From the NCBI GenBank assembly GCA_018881555.1, contig JACAXG010000309.1, forward strand, positions 62,653 to 126,652: DNA of 64,000 nucleotides. Reading direction: 5' to 3'. The position numbers and the translations under genes were made by a program. The notes beneath the pieces were generated by a model that was given only the letters and a program-made list of their open reading frames with translations, did no database searches and was not told the origin of the DNA. This document shows positions 21,510 through 32,898 of the stretch, one piece after another; position 1 is the first letter of the stretch, and every line of letters begins with the position of its first letter. The DNA is from Amblyornis subalaris. Its lineage: Eukaryota; Chordata; Aves; Passeriformes; Ptilonorhynchidae.

Positions 21510-21880
21510 TGTCGCTGTTGTATCAGGGATGGAGCAAAATCACGACACAAAGTACCATCCAGAAAGAAGGTGAAATGGCATTATTTATTAATATACAGAC
21601 CCGTTTTATACCTTAGTATACTTGAATGCCACAAGGTCATTGGTGCCTTGGCCATCCACCTCTCAGGGTGATTGGCTGGGCCTTACAACACCCATTTCAA
21701 AATATTTCTCTAGTCGATATCATAACAATACTGCATAACAACTTCACAGGTGCTAGATAAAGGAAGTTCATTTGCAAAACATCTCACTGTTTTTCATAGC
21801 TTGCATGAGAAAAAGCAGGCTCTCACAGAATGCTGCAAAAGCTGGAAAATTTCTCTGCTGAAAGCTTTTCAGTATCCACA
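21510..21880 (-). mobile_element. 5' LTR of provirus D
   Basis: It is 371 bp and identical to 14600-14970 except for two transitions, one at a CpG. Confidence 0.92.
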
Positions 21881-21965
21881 AGGGAAGGGAGTTTTAGGAC
21901 ACTATCTTTTGCAGAGGAGGCTCTTTGAGTCTTCCTCCTAAGTTTGTCCAAACCGTGACATGAGT

Positions 21966-22795
21966 GTAAGGGAAAGGTTCATTCACAGAGACAGACTGCA
22001 GGAGCACCATTATAGAATGCCCTGGAAGACCATTAAGGAAGGGATCCAATGCATGAGAGAAATGGCGGTATTGGAGATGCAATTTGGAAGGGACGGACAA
22101 CACATTAATAACCCTAACAAGGTCAGGTGCACACCGCAAATGTTGTGGAGCCTGGCATATCTAGGCCCACCCGAATACTCTAGCTTCATGGCAACAATGA
22201 ATGTCAAGGACAACTGAGAGACTGTGGGTTCCATAGCCAGCAAACTCAGGAATCATGAGAGCATGGTCCATGGCCTACTGAGGACTCACGTCTCTGCTGT
22301 AGTTAAGACACTCAAAGAGCAGATAAGGGAGGAGATGAGAAAGGAGAGGAGGGAGAGAAGCCCCTATGTGGATGTGCCAAGAAGAGCCCCTGACACCAGA
22401 ACCCGATGCCCTCCAGCCAGAGAGTGGATATGCCCCACGGACCAACTTGTGGTACTTCCTACTTGACCATGGAGAAGACATGAGATGGTGGGACAGGAAA
22501 CCTACCTCTATCTTAGCAGCCCAAGTACAAGAACTGAAGGAAAAAGAAAAAAGGAAGTCAGTGAGAGTGAGTGCAGTGCCAGTTTCCCATGGATAAGGAT
22601 ATGACCCAGGGGAAGGTACCTCCTGTATGTATTCACAAGACCAGTGTTAGAGGGGCCCTACCTCTTGCCAGGAAGAGGCCGGGGAGAACCGGATCTTTTG
22701 GACTGTGTGGATCTGATGGCCTGGCACATCAGAACCACAGAAATACAAAGCTTTGGTGGACAATTATGCGCAGTGCACTCTAATACCATCGGGAA
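21966..22795 (+). pseudogene. gag: Gag of provirus B, second part
   Basis: It continues the gag frame in phase after solo LTR C1: VRERFIHRDRLQ, then WKTIKEGIQCMREMAVLEM and MLWSLAYLGPPEYSSFM. A TGA at 22215-22217 and later frameshifts break it. A charged region (KTLKEQIREEMRKERRERS) and the tryptophan-containing stretch DMRWWDRKPTS follow. It is cut at 22795 by solo LTR C2. Confidence 0.7.
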
Positions 22796-23428
22796 TGTCC
22801 CGGTTTGAGACAAAATTAGGAGGAAATGTCCCACCCAGAGGGCGTCTCCACTGCAAATGGTAGGGTTCGAAAACTCCCTCCCCCCACCTCAGGAATTTCT
22901 CGGAGGAAAGTGAAAAAAACCTGTTTATTTAACAAGCAATAATGTTAGATAATAAACCTCTCACAGTAGAGAAAACCTCGGTATATTCAGAGTCCTTTTG
23001 TAGGTGTGGCTGTGCTCTCTCTCTGGAGCTGGGGTATGGTGTGGGCCCCCTCCAGGCCCCAATGTAGGCCTCTGGTGATGGTATTCCAGAAATGAGCTCA
23101 GTTGAACAGTTCCAGAGGAAGAAGGAAAGGAAACCACAGTCCCAGGAAAAAACTTACTTTTCCAGCTAGCAGGCTAGCCAAAAAGCAAAAAAAGTTTAAC
23201 TCTCCGTCTCTCTCCTGAGAAACACAGAGCCGAGAGCTGGCAGAAGGAAAAAAAAGGAAAAGTGCTCTCTCCACCACAGCAGCAGCAGCTGTGTGTGCGA
23301 GCAGGAGTGTGAGTGTACTTGAAGAAGCTGTGCTGAAGAATTTGCCTGGCAGCTTAAAGGCACAGGATTTCATGTCTGGCATAGAGCAGGCGATAGGGGA
23401 TACAGCATCATAAAGTCACCCCAAGACA
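22796..23428 (-). mobile_element. Solo LTR C2, reversed
   Basis: It is 633 bp, TGTCTTGGGGTGAC to CTCAAACCGGGACA on the minus strand, with AATAAA near 22922. It is homologous to C1 in opposite orientation. The flanks gggaa and gggct match in only three of five bases, so the TSD is decayed or lost. Confidence 0.8.
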
Positions 23429-24174
23429 GGGCTGAACCTGTTTCTATTGCTGGGGTGACAGGAGGGTCTCAGCAGTTGACTCTGCTGGAAACTGAGGTGA
23501 GCTTGACTGAGAAAGAGTGGAAGAAACCTCCCTTTTGTGACTGGTCCAGAGGCCTCGTGTATTCTGGGCATATATTTCCTCCGGAGCGGTTATTTCAAAG
23601 ACCCAAAAGGACTCAGGTGGGCTTTTGGGATAGCTGCTGTGGAGACAAGGCATTAGGCAATTGAACACTTTGCCTGGACTGTCAGAAAATCTGTCTGCAG
23701 TAGGACTCCTGAGGGTGGAGGAACAACGAGTACTGATCACCACCTGGACAATGCATCGCCAGCAGTATCAAATGAATCGAGATGCCGTGATCCCCATCCA
23801 CAAGATGATCTGCAAGCTAGAGAGCCAAGGGGTGGTCAGCAAGGCCCATTCACCCTTCAACAGTCTCATTTGGCCTGTGAGCAAGTCTGATTGGGAATGG
23901 AGACTATTGTGGCTTCAGTGCAGTTACTCCACCGCCGCTGTGCCGGATATGCTGGAGCTCCAGTATGAACTGGAGTCCAAGGCAGCAAAGTGGTATGCCA
24001 CTATTGACATTGATAATGCATTCTCCTCCATTCCTCTGGCAGCAGAGTGCAGGCCCCATTTTGCCTTAACTTGGAGGGGCATGCAGTACATGTGGAACTG
24101 ATTTCCCCAGGGGTGGAAACACAACCCCACCATTTGCCATGGACTGGTCCAGACTGCACTGGAAAAGGGTGAAG
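23429..24174 (+). pseudogene. pol: Protease/RT remnant of provirus B
   Basis: The translation from about 23690 shows an RT start (LITTWTMHRQQYQMNRDAV, ISKAHSPFNSLIWPV-like text), KWYATIDIDNAFSSIPLA, HFALTWRGMQYMWN, a TGA at 24099-24101, then FPQGWKHNPTICHGL. The catalytic YxDD block lies beyond the break. The frame runs straight into LTR B2, so the rest of pol is deleted. It is of ERVL type and broken. Confidence 0.75.
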
Positions 24175-25115
24175 TTTTGCACAGGGAGCCATCTCCCCTC
24201 TCACCCAAGACACCTCTGCCACTTGGAGGTAGCTGCACTCGAGCCACAGCACCCCCTCTAGCTGCAGGGGAATCATTGCACCTGCCCTGCCTCACCGGAG
24301 CCCGCCAGCACCTCCTGCCGGCTGCGAGAGTCACTGCAGCCATCACCTCGCTAGAAGCCAACAGCACCCCCCTGCAGGTTGTGGTCAATGCCTTAAGATT
24401 TGCTTTTTATACATTTTTCATATATTCATAGCTCTGTAGACTACTACTGCATAGTTATATAGCTCCTAGTACCCTTTCTGTTACACTTTAGGACAATAAG
24501 CTAACCTTCTTACACATTCCTGAAATATTGTTTGGTTGTACTGTCAAGGAGAGAACATTTTGTTTTTGTAACCAGAATCTGAGAAGACATAAAAAAAGAA
24601 ATAAGGCAAAGAAGCCCCTGGACTGATGTCAATGGGGCAGAACCCAGGGGATAGATGACCTAATGGAATGCTCTTTAATTGGACCATATTTGATTGATAT
24701 GCTAATTTGTTAAACTTATAAAAACTGTAGAAACCCGATGCCAAGCATGCATATAGCCACATTATGCACCTGAAAGCTTTCAATAAAAGGACCTGATTTT
24801 TATCTCACTGTTCTAATATGGTTGCAAAGTTTTATCTTCTCTGTTTAAGGCATCATGGTCACAACTACACCAAAAAAGGAAATTGCTGAACAGGCAAGAA
24901 ACATCTGTTATTGGGGTTTCTAGTTTTTTTGTTGTTGTTTGCCTGTCTTGTTATATATATATTCTAGTAAAGAACTGTTATTTCTTTTCCCATATCTTTG
25001 CCTGAAAGCCCTGTAATTTCAAGGTTATAATAATTTTGTAGGGAAGGGGTAATCTTTTCCATTCCAGGAAGGTTCCCGTCTTCCTTGACGGACACCTGTC
25101 TTTTAAACCAGGACA
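24175..25115 (+). mobile_element. LTR B2 (3' LTR of provirus B), truncated and split
   Basis: It lacks its first part and begins within the LTR at TTTTGCACAGGGAGCC. It is split by solo LTR E1 and ends CTTTTAAACCAGGACA at 25115. The shared blocks with B1 are CATCTCCCCTCTCACCC and GTTATATATAT, with CTGTTATT(C/T)CTTTTCCCAT. Confidence 0.8.
24386..24855 (+). mobile_element. Solo LTR E1
   Basis: It is 470 bp, exactly the length of the LTR at 29161-29630. The 4-bp TSD tggt is at 24382-24385 and 24856-24859. The canonical start TGATGCC reads CAATGCC here (both bases of TG are transitions); the end is AAGGCATCA. TATAAAA (about 24717) and AATAAA (about 24783) set the plus strand. Confidence 0.8.
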
Positions 25116-25281
25116 CTCCCCTCCTACTGAAGCTCCCCTCAAAGCAAAATGCATTACAGCACTATCTTATTCTCACTAGTTATCAGGGAATTAGTAAGGT
25201 CCCCTAGGAAAATGTTTTTGCAGATGCTGGAGTCCATCAGTGCTGGTCACTTTTTAAACATGACCTCCTAAGGGCACAGGA

Positions 25282-26130
25282 GCAGCAATTCCCAAATGTC
25301 GGCAGTCAAGCAAGGTAGAAGCCAGGCTTGGCTGAACAGGAATCTTACCTTTGAAATAAGGCAAAAAAAGGAAGTTGTATGCCCAGTGGAAGCAAGGTCA
25401 GGTGATGTGGGAAGAATACAGAGATGCTGCTCACCCCAGTAGGGAGAAAATTCACGTGGCCAAAGATCAATTGGAGTTGAAGCTTCCAGAACTGGGGGGG
25501 CAAATAAAAAGAATTTTTTAAAATATATTAATAGCAGTAGGTAGTGTAAAAATACCATCAGCCCATTACAGGAAAAGGATGGTTACCCCACAAACAGGGA
25601 CATGCACAAGGCAGAGATGTTTAATGCTTTATTTTCCTCTGTCTTCAACATGGATAATGGACCAAGGGGGTCTCAGTACCCTGAGGTGGAGGACCATGAC
25701 TGTGAGAATGAAAAACTCCCAGTTGATCCTGAAACTGTGCGGGATCTGCTCCTCCAGCTGGATCCCTATAAGTCTATGGGGCCTGATGGGATTCATCCAG
25801 GAATACTCAAAGAGCTGTTGATGTCACTGTAAAGCCTCTCCCAATTATTTTTGAGCTGTCTTGGGAATCCATAGTCATCCCACCTAACTGGAAGCTGGCA
25901 AACATCCTGATTTTCAAGAAGGGCAAGAAGGATGACCCTGAAAACTACAGGCCTGACAGTCTCACTTCAGTGCCTGATAAAGTACTGGAGAAGATTATTC
26001 TATGAGCTATTGAAGGACACTTGAAAGACGATGAAGTCATTGGTCACAGACAGCATGGCTTTATTAAGGGAAATTCCTGCTTATTGTGCCTGATTTCCTT
26101 TTATGACAAGGTTACCCACCTAGCTGAGAT
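25282..26130 (+). mobile_element. CR1 LINE fragment, RT region
   Basis: It is colinear with the CR1 at 33405. It encodes pieces of CR1 ORF2 (VRDLLLQLDPYKSMGPDGIH, NPEVFKKGKK-like text, GFIKGNSC) with stops and frameshifts. Its 3' part is replaced by provirus E2; a CR1 tail returns at 29631. Confidence 0.85.
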
Positions 26131-28811
26131 CTTCCATGGACATCGACAACTCAGCAGAGAATGGAAGGAAGCCATCTGTCGCCTCCCAGAACCCCACACC
26201 GTGAGAGAGATGCAAGCTTTCCTGGGAATGGTAGGTTGGTGTCGCTTATGGATACCAAATTACAGAGTCCTGGTAAAACCTCTGTATAGAGCCTTAAAAG
26301 CAGCCAAAAAAGGGAATTATCATGTGGACAGAGAGCACAAGGGCTGCATTTAAACACCTGAAACATCCTCTGATGTCAGCCCCAGCATTGGGACTGCCAA
26401 ACTTAACCAAACCTTTTGAACTCTTTACACATGAGCAACTGACTGTTGCTCTGGGGGTACTGGCATGGCACCTTGGAAACCAGAGAAGGGATGTGGCCTA
26501 CTTCTCAAAAGAGATAGACAATGTCAGCCAAGGGTGGCCTGGATGTTTGAAAGCTGTGGCAGCTACTGTCATCTTGATCCAAGAGTCCCAGAAACTCACC
26601 CGTGGGCAACATATTGTAGTGTATGTACCCCATGCAGTACTAACTGTACTTGAACAAAAGGGGAGCCATTGGCTGTCCCCTAACAGGCTGTGTTGTTAGA
26701 ACAGGATGATGTTACCCTAAAAACAACTTCTGTCGTTTACCCTGCCATGTTTCTGTCTTCCATGCCAGTTGAAAATGTGCCTAAGCATGATTGTTTACAG
26801 ACCACAGAAGAGGCCTATTCCAGCAGACCAGTCCTGAAGGACATGCTTCAAGAAAACCCACATTGGGAGCTATACACCGATGGAAGCACCTTCATGAGAG
26901 ATGGTAAGCGAATGACAGGTTATGCAGGAAAAACCCAGGACAAGGTGATTGAGGCAAAGGGCCTACCATCAGATGTATCATCACAGAAAGCTGAACTGAT
27001 TGCACTGACAAGGGCCCTGGAACTGAGCGAAGGAAAGAAGGTAAACATATGGACTGACTCTAAATATGCATTTAGTGTTGTCCATGCCCATGGAGCCATC
27101 TGGAAGGAAAGAGGACTGCTGACCGCTCAAGGTAGTGAGATCAAACATGCTGAACAGATCCTTGCACTCCTGCAGAGTATCTGGAAACCTACAGAGGTAG
27201 CTATCATGCATTGTAGAGGTAACCGAAAAGGAAAAACCACTCCTGAATTGGGAAATTGCTTTGCTGATGAAATAGCAAACGGGGCTGCAGGAAAAGGCAT
27301 TCTCGCAGTGGTACCACAAAAAGAAATTGATCTGTCAGGGTTTACCCCAAAATATGATCAGAGAGATCACAAATTAGTTAAGTTCCTTAAAGCTGAAATC
27401 AAAGAAAGTGGGTGGGCTGTCACACCAATGGGCAGGTTTTAGTCCCACCCCTGATCTTTCAGGAAATAGCTCAGTGAGAACATGAAAGCACCCATTGGGG
27501 AACAGAAAATCTTTTGAAACATCTGAGAAAGGTAGTAGTAGGAAGAGGAATGACTGATATTGTAGAATCTATAACAAGCAAGTGTGAAATTTGTTGTAGA
27601 AACAACCCTGACATGAGCAAAAGGGTTGTGTTAGGAGTGACAAAGACAAGATCTTCCTGGAGATTATTGGCAAATAGATTTTGCTGAATTACCACGCAAA
27701 GAGGAATACAGGTATGTATTGGTATTGGTCGACACCTTCAGTGGATGGCCTGAGGCTTACCCCTGTTGCACCAACACAGCCAAGGAGGTGGTGAAAGTTT
27801 TGCTCAATCATATAATTCCAAAGTTTGGGGTTCCTTTGGGGATGTCATCAGATAGGGGACCACATTTTGTTGTAACAGTGGTCAGGGAAGTTAGCAAGAT
27901 TCTGGGAATTACTTGGGACCTGCACACACAATACAGGCCCCAAGCAAGTGGCAAAGTCGAACATATGAATGGAACCCTTAAAACCCAGATTAGTAAGATC
28001 TGTCAAGAAACATCCATGACATGGGTTCAGGCCTTGCCTATAGCCTTACTGAGAATTTGTATCCAACCAAGGCAGAGAGTCAACATAAGTCCCTATGAAA
28101 TATTATATGGCAGGCCTTATCAAATTCCACATATTCCAGGAGAAATTCATATGAGGGGGAAACTTGATTTACAGAGGTATTTAATGGCTTTAAGTTCCAC
28201 TTTGCAGAAGCTCCAGAGATTCATCGTGTTATCCAGGCCGATAGGACTGGACACACCTGTTCATCCATTCCAGCCTGGAGACTGGGTCTATGTTAAGTTG
28301 TGGGACGGTGATCCTTTACAGGCTAAGTGGAAAGCACCATTCCAAGTCCTGCTGTGTAGCCCTGCATTTTGCAGTTCTTCAGTTGTGCAGTGTTTTTAGT
28401 TCAGCAAATAGTTTCTCACGCACTTTGTATAAACATAACTTTTGTTATTACTAACCGGCCAATGTTTATGAATTCCTAACCTATATGATAGACAATTCTG
28501 TTGACCAGTGGACAGCAGGAGGTGGTATTCCCATCCTCCAATCCACGGTGGTTTCTGAAAACATAAATTAAGACCGAGGGCAGAGGCCGGGCCTCTTTTT
28601 CTTTCCCCTTCAGCCTCTGCCTGTTGGTGGACCCTGACAGCTGTCTCCGTGTGTTTATTCGTGTCCGAGAGCGACACTGCTGACTACCCTCACCACAGTC
28701 AAAGTCGCTGGCAAAGGACCCTGGATTCACTACTCCAGAGTTAAGAAGGCTTCTGCTCCTGAAACCATCGGGAAAACAGAGACTGATACAAACAAGAATG
28801 ATGTGTTCTAA
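26131..28811 (+). pseudogene. pol: Pol of provirus E2: RT end, RNase H, integrase
   Basis: It starts inside RT (QLSREWKEAICRLPEPHTV, FLGMVGWCRLW) directly at CR1 sequence, so the 5' LTR, gag, protease and most of RT are gone. RNase H is nearly intact in 26690-27442: [38 protein letters not shown]. The integrase zinc domain is in order (HESTH, CEIC), but the frame is lost between 27442 and 27700. The core has D in WQIDFAELP, D in SSDRGPHF and E in SGKVEHMN. Solo LTR H splits its C-terminus; IHYSRVKKAS follows. The stop overlaps the env start. Confidence 0.88.
28355..28676. mobile_element. Solo LTR H in integrase of E2
   Basis: It is 322 bp, TGTAGCCCTG to GAGCGACA, with 6-bp TSD ctgctg at 28349-28354 and 28677-28682. 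The short size and the 6-bp TSD recall alpharetrovirus-like avian LTRs. On the plus strand a TTAAG-type element lies near 28570; orientation is unsure. Confidence 0.85.
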
Positions 28812-29102
28812 ATTGTTCTTTTTGTGTCTGTTATCTGCACAGGTGGTAACCATGATGCGAGTTTGGGTTCTTATCTGGACCAGAGTGGGAGGGTTAGCAA
28901 GGATTTAGCTGAAATTTGGGAACCAACTCAAATCTTGCATCAGGTAGCTTTCAAAAATTACACAGTGAACTTTGATTATATCTTTCACATGCTCACTTCA
29001 TGGTTACCAAACTGGCCCTGGATAAAAGAAGTGTTCATAGTAGCTGTAATTATAATTGTTGTTTGTATGATAGCCACCTGTGTAAGTCAGTACTGTGGTT
29101 AG
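28798..29102 (+). pseudogene. env: Env of E2, reduced to its two ends
   Basis: ATG 28798 starts a signal peptide (MCSKLFFLCLLSA). Within about 70 bases the sequence jumps to the part just after the CX6CC motif (SYLDQSGRVSKDLAEIWEP), read in another frame. The membrane anchor (VFIVAVIIIVVCMIATCV) and stop follow. Comparison with the E3 env (49841-50740) shows that nearly all SU and half of TM are deleted. Confidence 0.8.
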
Positions 29103-29145
29103 ATACATAGAGTAGAGACTAGACAAGGTAGTCTTGTTAGTCTCT

Positions 29146-29160
29146 AAAAAAGGGGGGAAA
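29146..29160 (+). other. Polypurine tract of provirus E2
   Basis: AAAAAAGGGGGGAAA (with a preceding T) directly abuts the LTR start TGATGCC. Confidence 0.85.
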
Positions 29161-29630
29161 TGATGCCGAATTAAGTTTTTACCTTTTTTCTCTTGTATAT
29201 TCTCTGTAATTTTTACACATACAGCTGTAGCTTTGCACCTCATTTTCCCAGTACTTTTCCCTGCCCTGATAGGCAGGAAGACAAAACATGTTCCAAGGCC
29301 CTATCCTATCTTGGTTCTCTGGTCTTGAGACCAGCTCTTCGAGACATATTTTTATAAACAAAGTTAGTTCTCATCTGGGGGGGGGAGTGGTTTATACAGG
29401 ATCAGAATGAGGGGGAAATTACCTCGCAAATTACAATTCTAATTGGTGATTCTTGTCAGATATGCTAATTTGCAAAATCTATAAAAATTGTGTATGCATC
29501 ATGTGGGACACTGGACATTTTTCTGCGTTTCCACCTGACGAATTGTGCACCTAAGGATCCTTATAAAGGTAACCCCTTTTTATCACCCTGTGTCTGGCTC
29601 GTGATTTTAGGGTCCGAGAGAAAGGCATCA
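29161..29630 (+). mobile_element. 3' LTR of provirus E2
   Basis: It is 470 bp, TGATGCCGAATTAAG to AAAGGCATCA, with TATAAAAA near 29480. The following bases are CR1, so E2 was inserted into a CR1. Confidence 0.88.
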
Positions 29631-29685
29631 ATCTCAGAAGCCTTCTCCAACCTAATTGATTCTTTGATTCTATAAATGAAATCAA
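29631..29685 (+). mobile_element. CR1 3' tail
   Basis: ATCTCAGAAGCCTTCTCCAA and ATTGATTCTTTGATTCTAT are the CR1 3' end. It is probably the remainder of the CR1 at 25282-26130, split by E2. Confidence 0.7.
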
Positions 29686-29699
29686 TGGGCATTTTGTAG

Positions 29700-30289
29700 G
29701 GATGGTCAATAGAGTAAGGGAATGATATCTGTGTGTATATGTCAAAAGATAGGAAAGGTGATGCTTTATTGGAAAGTGTGGGACCCGGCATGATGCAAAT
29801 GGTTTGGAATAAAGGGTGGATACTCTTCTGGGATAATTTTCTTCCTAGTAGCTGGTGTACTGTTGTGTTTTCTATTCAGTATGAGAATAATGTTGATAAT
29901 TCACTGATATTTTTAGTTGTTGCTGAGTTGTGTTTATACTAACTCAAGAACTTTTCAGCTTCTTATGGCCTGACAGTGAGAAGGCTGGAGGGGCACAAAA
30001 AGTTGAGAGGGGACACAGCCAGGACCTGAACTGGGCAAAAGCATATTCCATACCATAGAACATCATGCTCAGTATATAATCTGGGAGGAGTTAGCCAGAA
30101 GGGGCTGATAGCTGTTCAGGAAGTTGCTGGGCATGGGTAAGCAGGTGGTGAGCAATTGCATTGTGCATCACTTGTTCTTCTTGGGTTTTATTCCTCTCTC
30201 TCTTTTTGTTATGTCTTTTTTCATTACTGTTGTTGTCATTATTATAATATTTTACTATTTTATTCTTATAATATTTTATTTTGCTTCAG
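29700..30289 (+). mobile_element. LTR-like fragment G
   Basis: The stretch around 29900-30150 (CTTTTCAGCTTCT, GAGAAGGCTGGAGGGGCAC, CAGTATATAATCTGGG, GTGAGCAATTGCATTGTGC) is a repeat I recognise from many bird genomes, probably an ERVL LTR. A TATA box lies near 30072. The ends are not defined; a run of TTATTATT-type sequence closes it before CR1. Confidence 0.5.
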
Positions 30290-31611
30290 CACCTCAATGT
30301 CTTTTTTGAAGTGAGGGGCCCAGAACTGGACACAGTACTAGAGGTACGGCCTCACCATTGCCAAGTACAGGGAGACAATCACTTCCCTGGTCCTGCTGGC
30401 CACACTATTGATGATAGAGGCCAGGATGCCATTGGCTTTCATGGCCACCTGGGCACATGCTGGCTAATGTTCAGCCGGCTCTTGACCAGCACCACCAGGT
30501 CCTTTTCCACTGGGCCTCTTTGCAGCAACTCTTCCCAAGCCTGCAGCACTGCAGGAGGTTGTTGTGACAGAAGTGCAGGACTCAGCACTTAGTCTTGTTG
30601 AACCTCATAGCGTTGGCCTTGGCCCATCAATCCAGCCTGTCCAGATCCTTCTGCAGAGCCTTTTCACCCTCCAGCAGATCAATGTTCCTGCCCAACTTAG
30701 TGCTGTCCGCAAACTTACTGAGGGTGCACTTGATCCCCTCATCCAAATCCTTAATAAAGGTATTAAACAGGGCTGGCCCCAATACTGAGCACTGGGGGAC
30801 ACCACTAGTGACCGCCCGCCAGCTGGATATAGCACCATTCAGCACCAGTCCCTGGGCCAGACAGTTTTTAACCCAGCTAAGGATGCACCTGTCCAAGCCA
30901 TGGGCTGCCAGTTTCTCCAGGAGAATGCTGTGGGAGACAGCATCAAAGGCTTTACTGAAGTCCAGGCAGACACATCCACAGCTTTTCCCTCATCCACTAG
31001 GTGGGTCACCTGGTCATAAAAAGAGAACAGGTTGGTGAAGCAGGACCTGCCTTTCCTAAACCTGTGCTGGCTGGGCCTGATCCCCTGGTTGTCCTGCATG
31101 TGCTGCGTGATGGCACTTAAGATGGTCTGCTCCATGACCTTCCCCAGCACCAAGGTCAGGCTGACAGGCCTGTCGTTTCCTCCTTCTGACCCTTCTTGTA
31201 GATGGCCAATGTGATGCCCAATCTCCAGTCATCTGGGCTAGGACTGAAAACAAATGATGGAGAGTGGCTTGGTGAGCTCTTTCACCAGCTCTCTCGGTAC
31301 CCTCAAATTGATCCCATCCAGCCTCAGACTTGTGAGTGTCTAAGTGTCTCAGCAGGTCACTACCTCCTCCTGGATTGCAGGGGGTGTGTTCTGCTCCCTC
31401 TCCCTGTCTACCAGTTCAGGAGGCTGGTTGCCCTGAGGATAACCGGTCTTACTGTTGAAGATTGAGGCAAAGGAGGTGTTAAATACCTCAGCCTTTTCCT
31501 CATCCTTAGTAACAATGTTCCCCTCCACATCCAATAAAGGATGGAGATTTTCCTTGGCCCTCCTTTTGTTGTTAACGTATTAATAAAAACATTTTTTATT
31601 ATCTTTCACAG

Positions 31612-32378
31612 TGTGCTGGTTTAAAAAGTAAACTGGTGAGAGAAATGAACCCCACTCAACTGCCTCAAGAGAGATTACAGGTCGGAGTTACAATTTACTA
31701 AAGAGATTACAATAAATACAATGATACAGATAAACTGGTTTTAACCCACAAAGGCAGAGCATAACCTGGAACCCTGTTGGTCAGATTGGTGGTCGCAGTC
31801 CTGTCGAAGTAATGGTTGCAGTCTTGACAAAAGCAGTGGTCACAGTCCTGTTGAAGTAATGGTCCTCCTCCGGATCCGTCAAGCAGTGCCAGAAGTCCCC
31901 AAACCCAAAGATTATACATGCTCGGGTTCAGGTGGGAATGCTCAGAACCTCTCCCAGGGCAGGGAGTTTCACACTGGATGATGTAATACAGTGAGTCATG
32001 GGATATTTTGGGAGTCTTTGATGGTCTAATTCCTTGCAGCTGCCTATTCTGCTGCTGCTATTGAGTGCATTATGGCCCATTAGCAGAGATGACCCCTCAG
32101 GATGGGTATGAATATGCTGGTGAATCCCGGGAGTTATCACAGCTGAGTTATTTGTGTGAAGGAAAAGAAACACTACCATGCCTCTCAGGGTTTGCCTCTT
32201 TTTCCTTATCTCATTTAACACCCAGCTTGTAGCCTGAGGTGTCGGGTGTGCACTGGGCAGCTACAGCAAACAATTAATCATTGACAGTTCATCAGAAATG
32301 ACATAGAGGGGGTAGAATACACACTTTGGTTACACCCACATAATGCTAAACCGGTGCCCTACTCCTGTAACTAGAACA
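31612..32378 (-). mobile_element. LTR J copy 1
   Basis: It is 767 bp with TGTGCTGGTTTAAAA at the left edge and ACTAGAACA at the right. It is homologous to 4105-4310 plus 11817-12145 in the opposite direction. It sits inside the reverse CR1. No clean TSD was found, and the strand is set only relative to copy 2. Confidence 0.7.
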
Positions 32379-32470
32379 CAGGGCTGTGGCCAGATTGAGC
32401 TCTAGTTGAGCTTTTGCCTTTCTAATTTTCTCTCTACATGACATAACGACATCCTTGTAGTCTTCCTAGA

Positions 32471-32898
32471 GTCTAGAACACAATTCATATGAGGAGTGGC
32501 TGAGGGAGACAGGGTTGTTTAGCCAGGAGAAAAGGAGGCTCAGGAGAGACCTTATCACTCTCTACAACTACCTGAAAGGAGGTTGTAGCCAGGTGGGGAT
32601 CAGTCTCTTCTCCCAGGCAAGTAGTGACAGGACAAGAGGACACAGCCTTAAGCTGCCCCAGGGGAAGTTTAGGCTGGACATTAGGAAGAAGTTCTTCACA
32701 GAAAGAGTGATTGGGCATTGGAATGGGCTGCCCAGGAAGGTGGTGGAGTCACCGTCCCTGGAGGTGTTCAAGAAAAGACTGGATGGGGCACTTGGTGCCA
32801 TGGTCTAGTTGACAAGGTGGTGTTAGGTCATAGGTTGGACTCAATGATCTCAAAGGTCTTTTCCAACCTAATTAATTCTATGATTCTGTGATTCCTGC
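32471..32898 (+). mobile_element. CR1 3' fragment inserted in the reverse CR1
   Basis: It runs from ATATGAGGAGTGGCTGAGGG to the tail ATTCTATGATTCTGTGATTC. The translated end of ORF2 is visible ([38 protein letters not shown]). It is a typical 5'-truncated insertion. Confidence 0.88.

Larger units (their letters stand above)
14600..21880 (-). mobile_element. Provirus D, env-less class II ERV
   Basis: This is a 7281-bp insertion with 371-bp LTRs and 6-bp TSD agggaa (14594-14599 and 21881-21886). On the minus strand the order is LTR, Trp-like PBS, gag, dUTPase, protease, RT-RNase H, integrase, a short non-coding tail, PPT, LTR. There is no env. The LTRs differ at two bases (14620/21530 and 14916/21826), so it is the youngest datable provirus here, yet gag-pro-pol holds at least seven stops and several frameshifts. 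Confidence 0.92.
13917..21960 (+). mobile_element. Solo LTR C1, split by provirus D
   Basis: The LTR parts are 13917-14599 and 21881-21960. The 5-bp TSD tgagt is at 13912-13916 and 21961-21965. The start reads TATCTTGGGG (TG changed to TA) and the end CCGTGACA. It has long T-rich runs, a direct repeat of AGAGGCCTGCACCATCCTAGG, and AATAAA near 14548. The reversed copy at 22796-23428 confirms the family. The TSD length fits ERVL. Confidence 0.85.
12146..25115 (+). mobile_element. Provirus B, ERVL-like, with three nested LTR insertions
   Basis: LTR B1, a Lys-type PBS, gag (split), a remnant of RT, and LTR B2 lie in order on the plus strand. Solo LTR C1 (holding provirus D), solo LTR C2 and solo LTR E1 are inserted in it. 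The end of RT, RNase H, integrase and the start of LTR B2 are deleted. The solo relatives at 43401 and 48332 carry 5-bp TSDs, the length typical of ERVL. Confidence 0.75.

Noticed and set aside
29733..29942. A 69-codon ORF with a hydrophobic end
   Set aside because: It lies in a repeat I recognise as a common bird LTR fragment and has no homology to a host protein that I can name.
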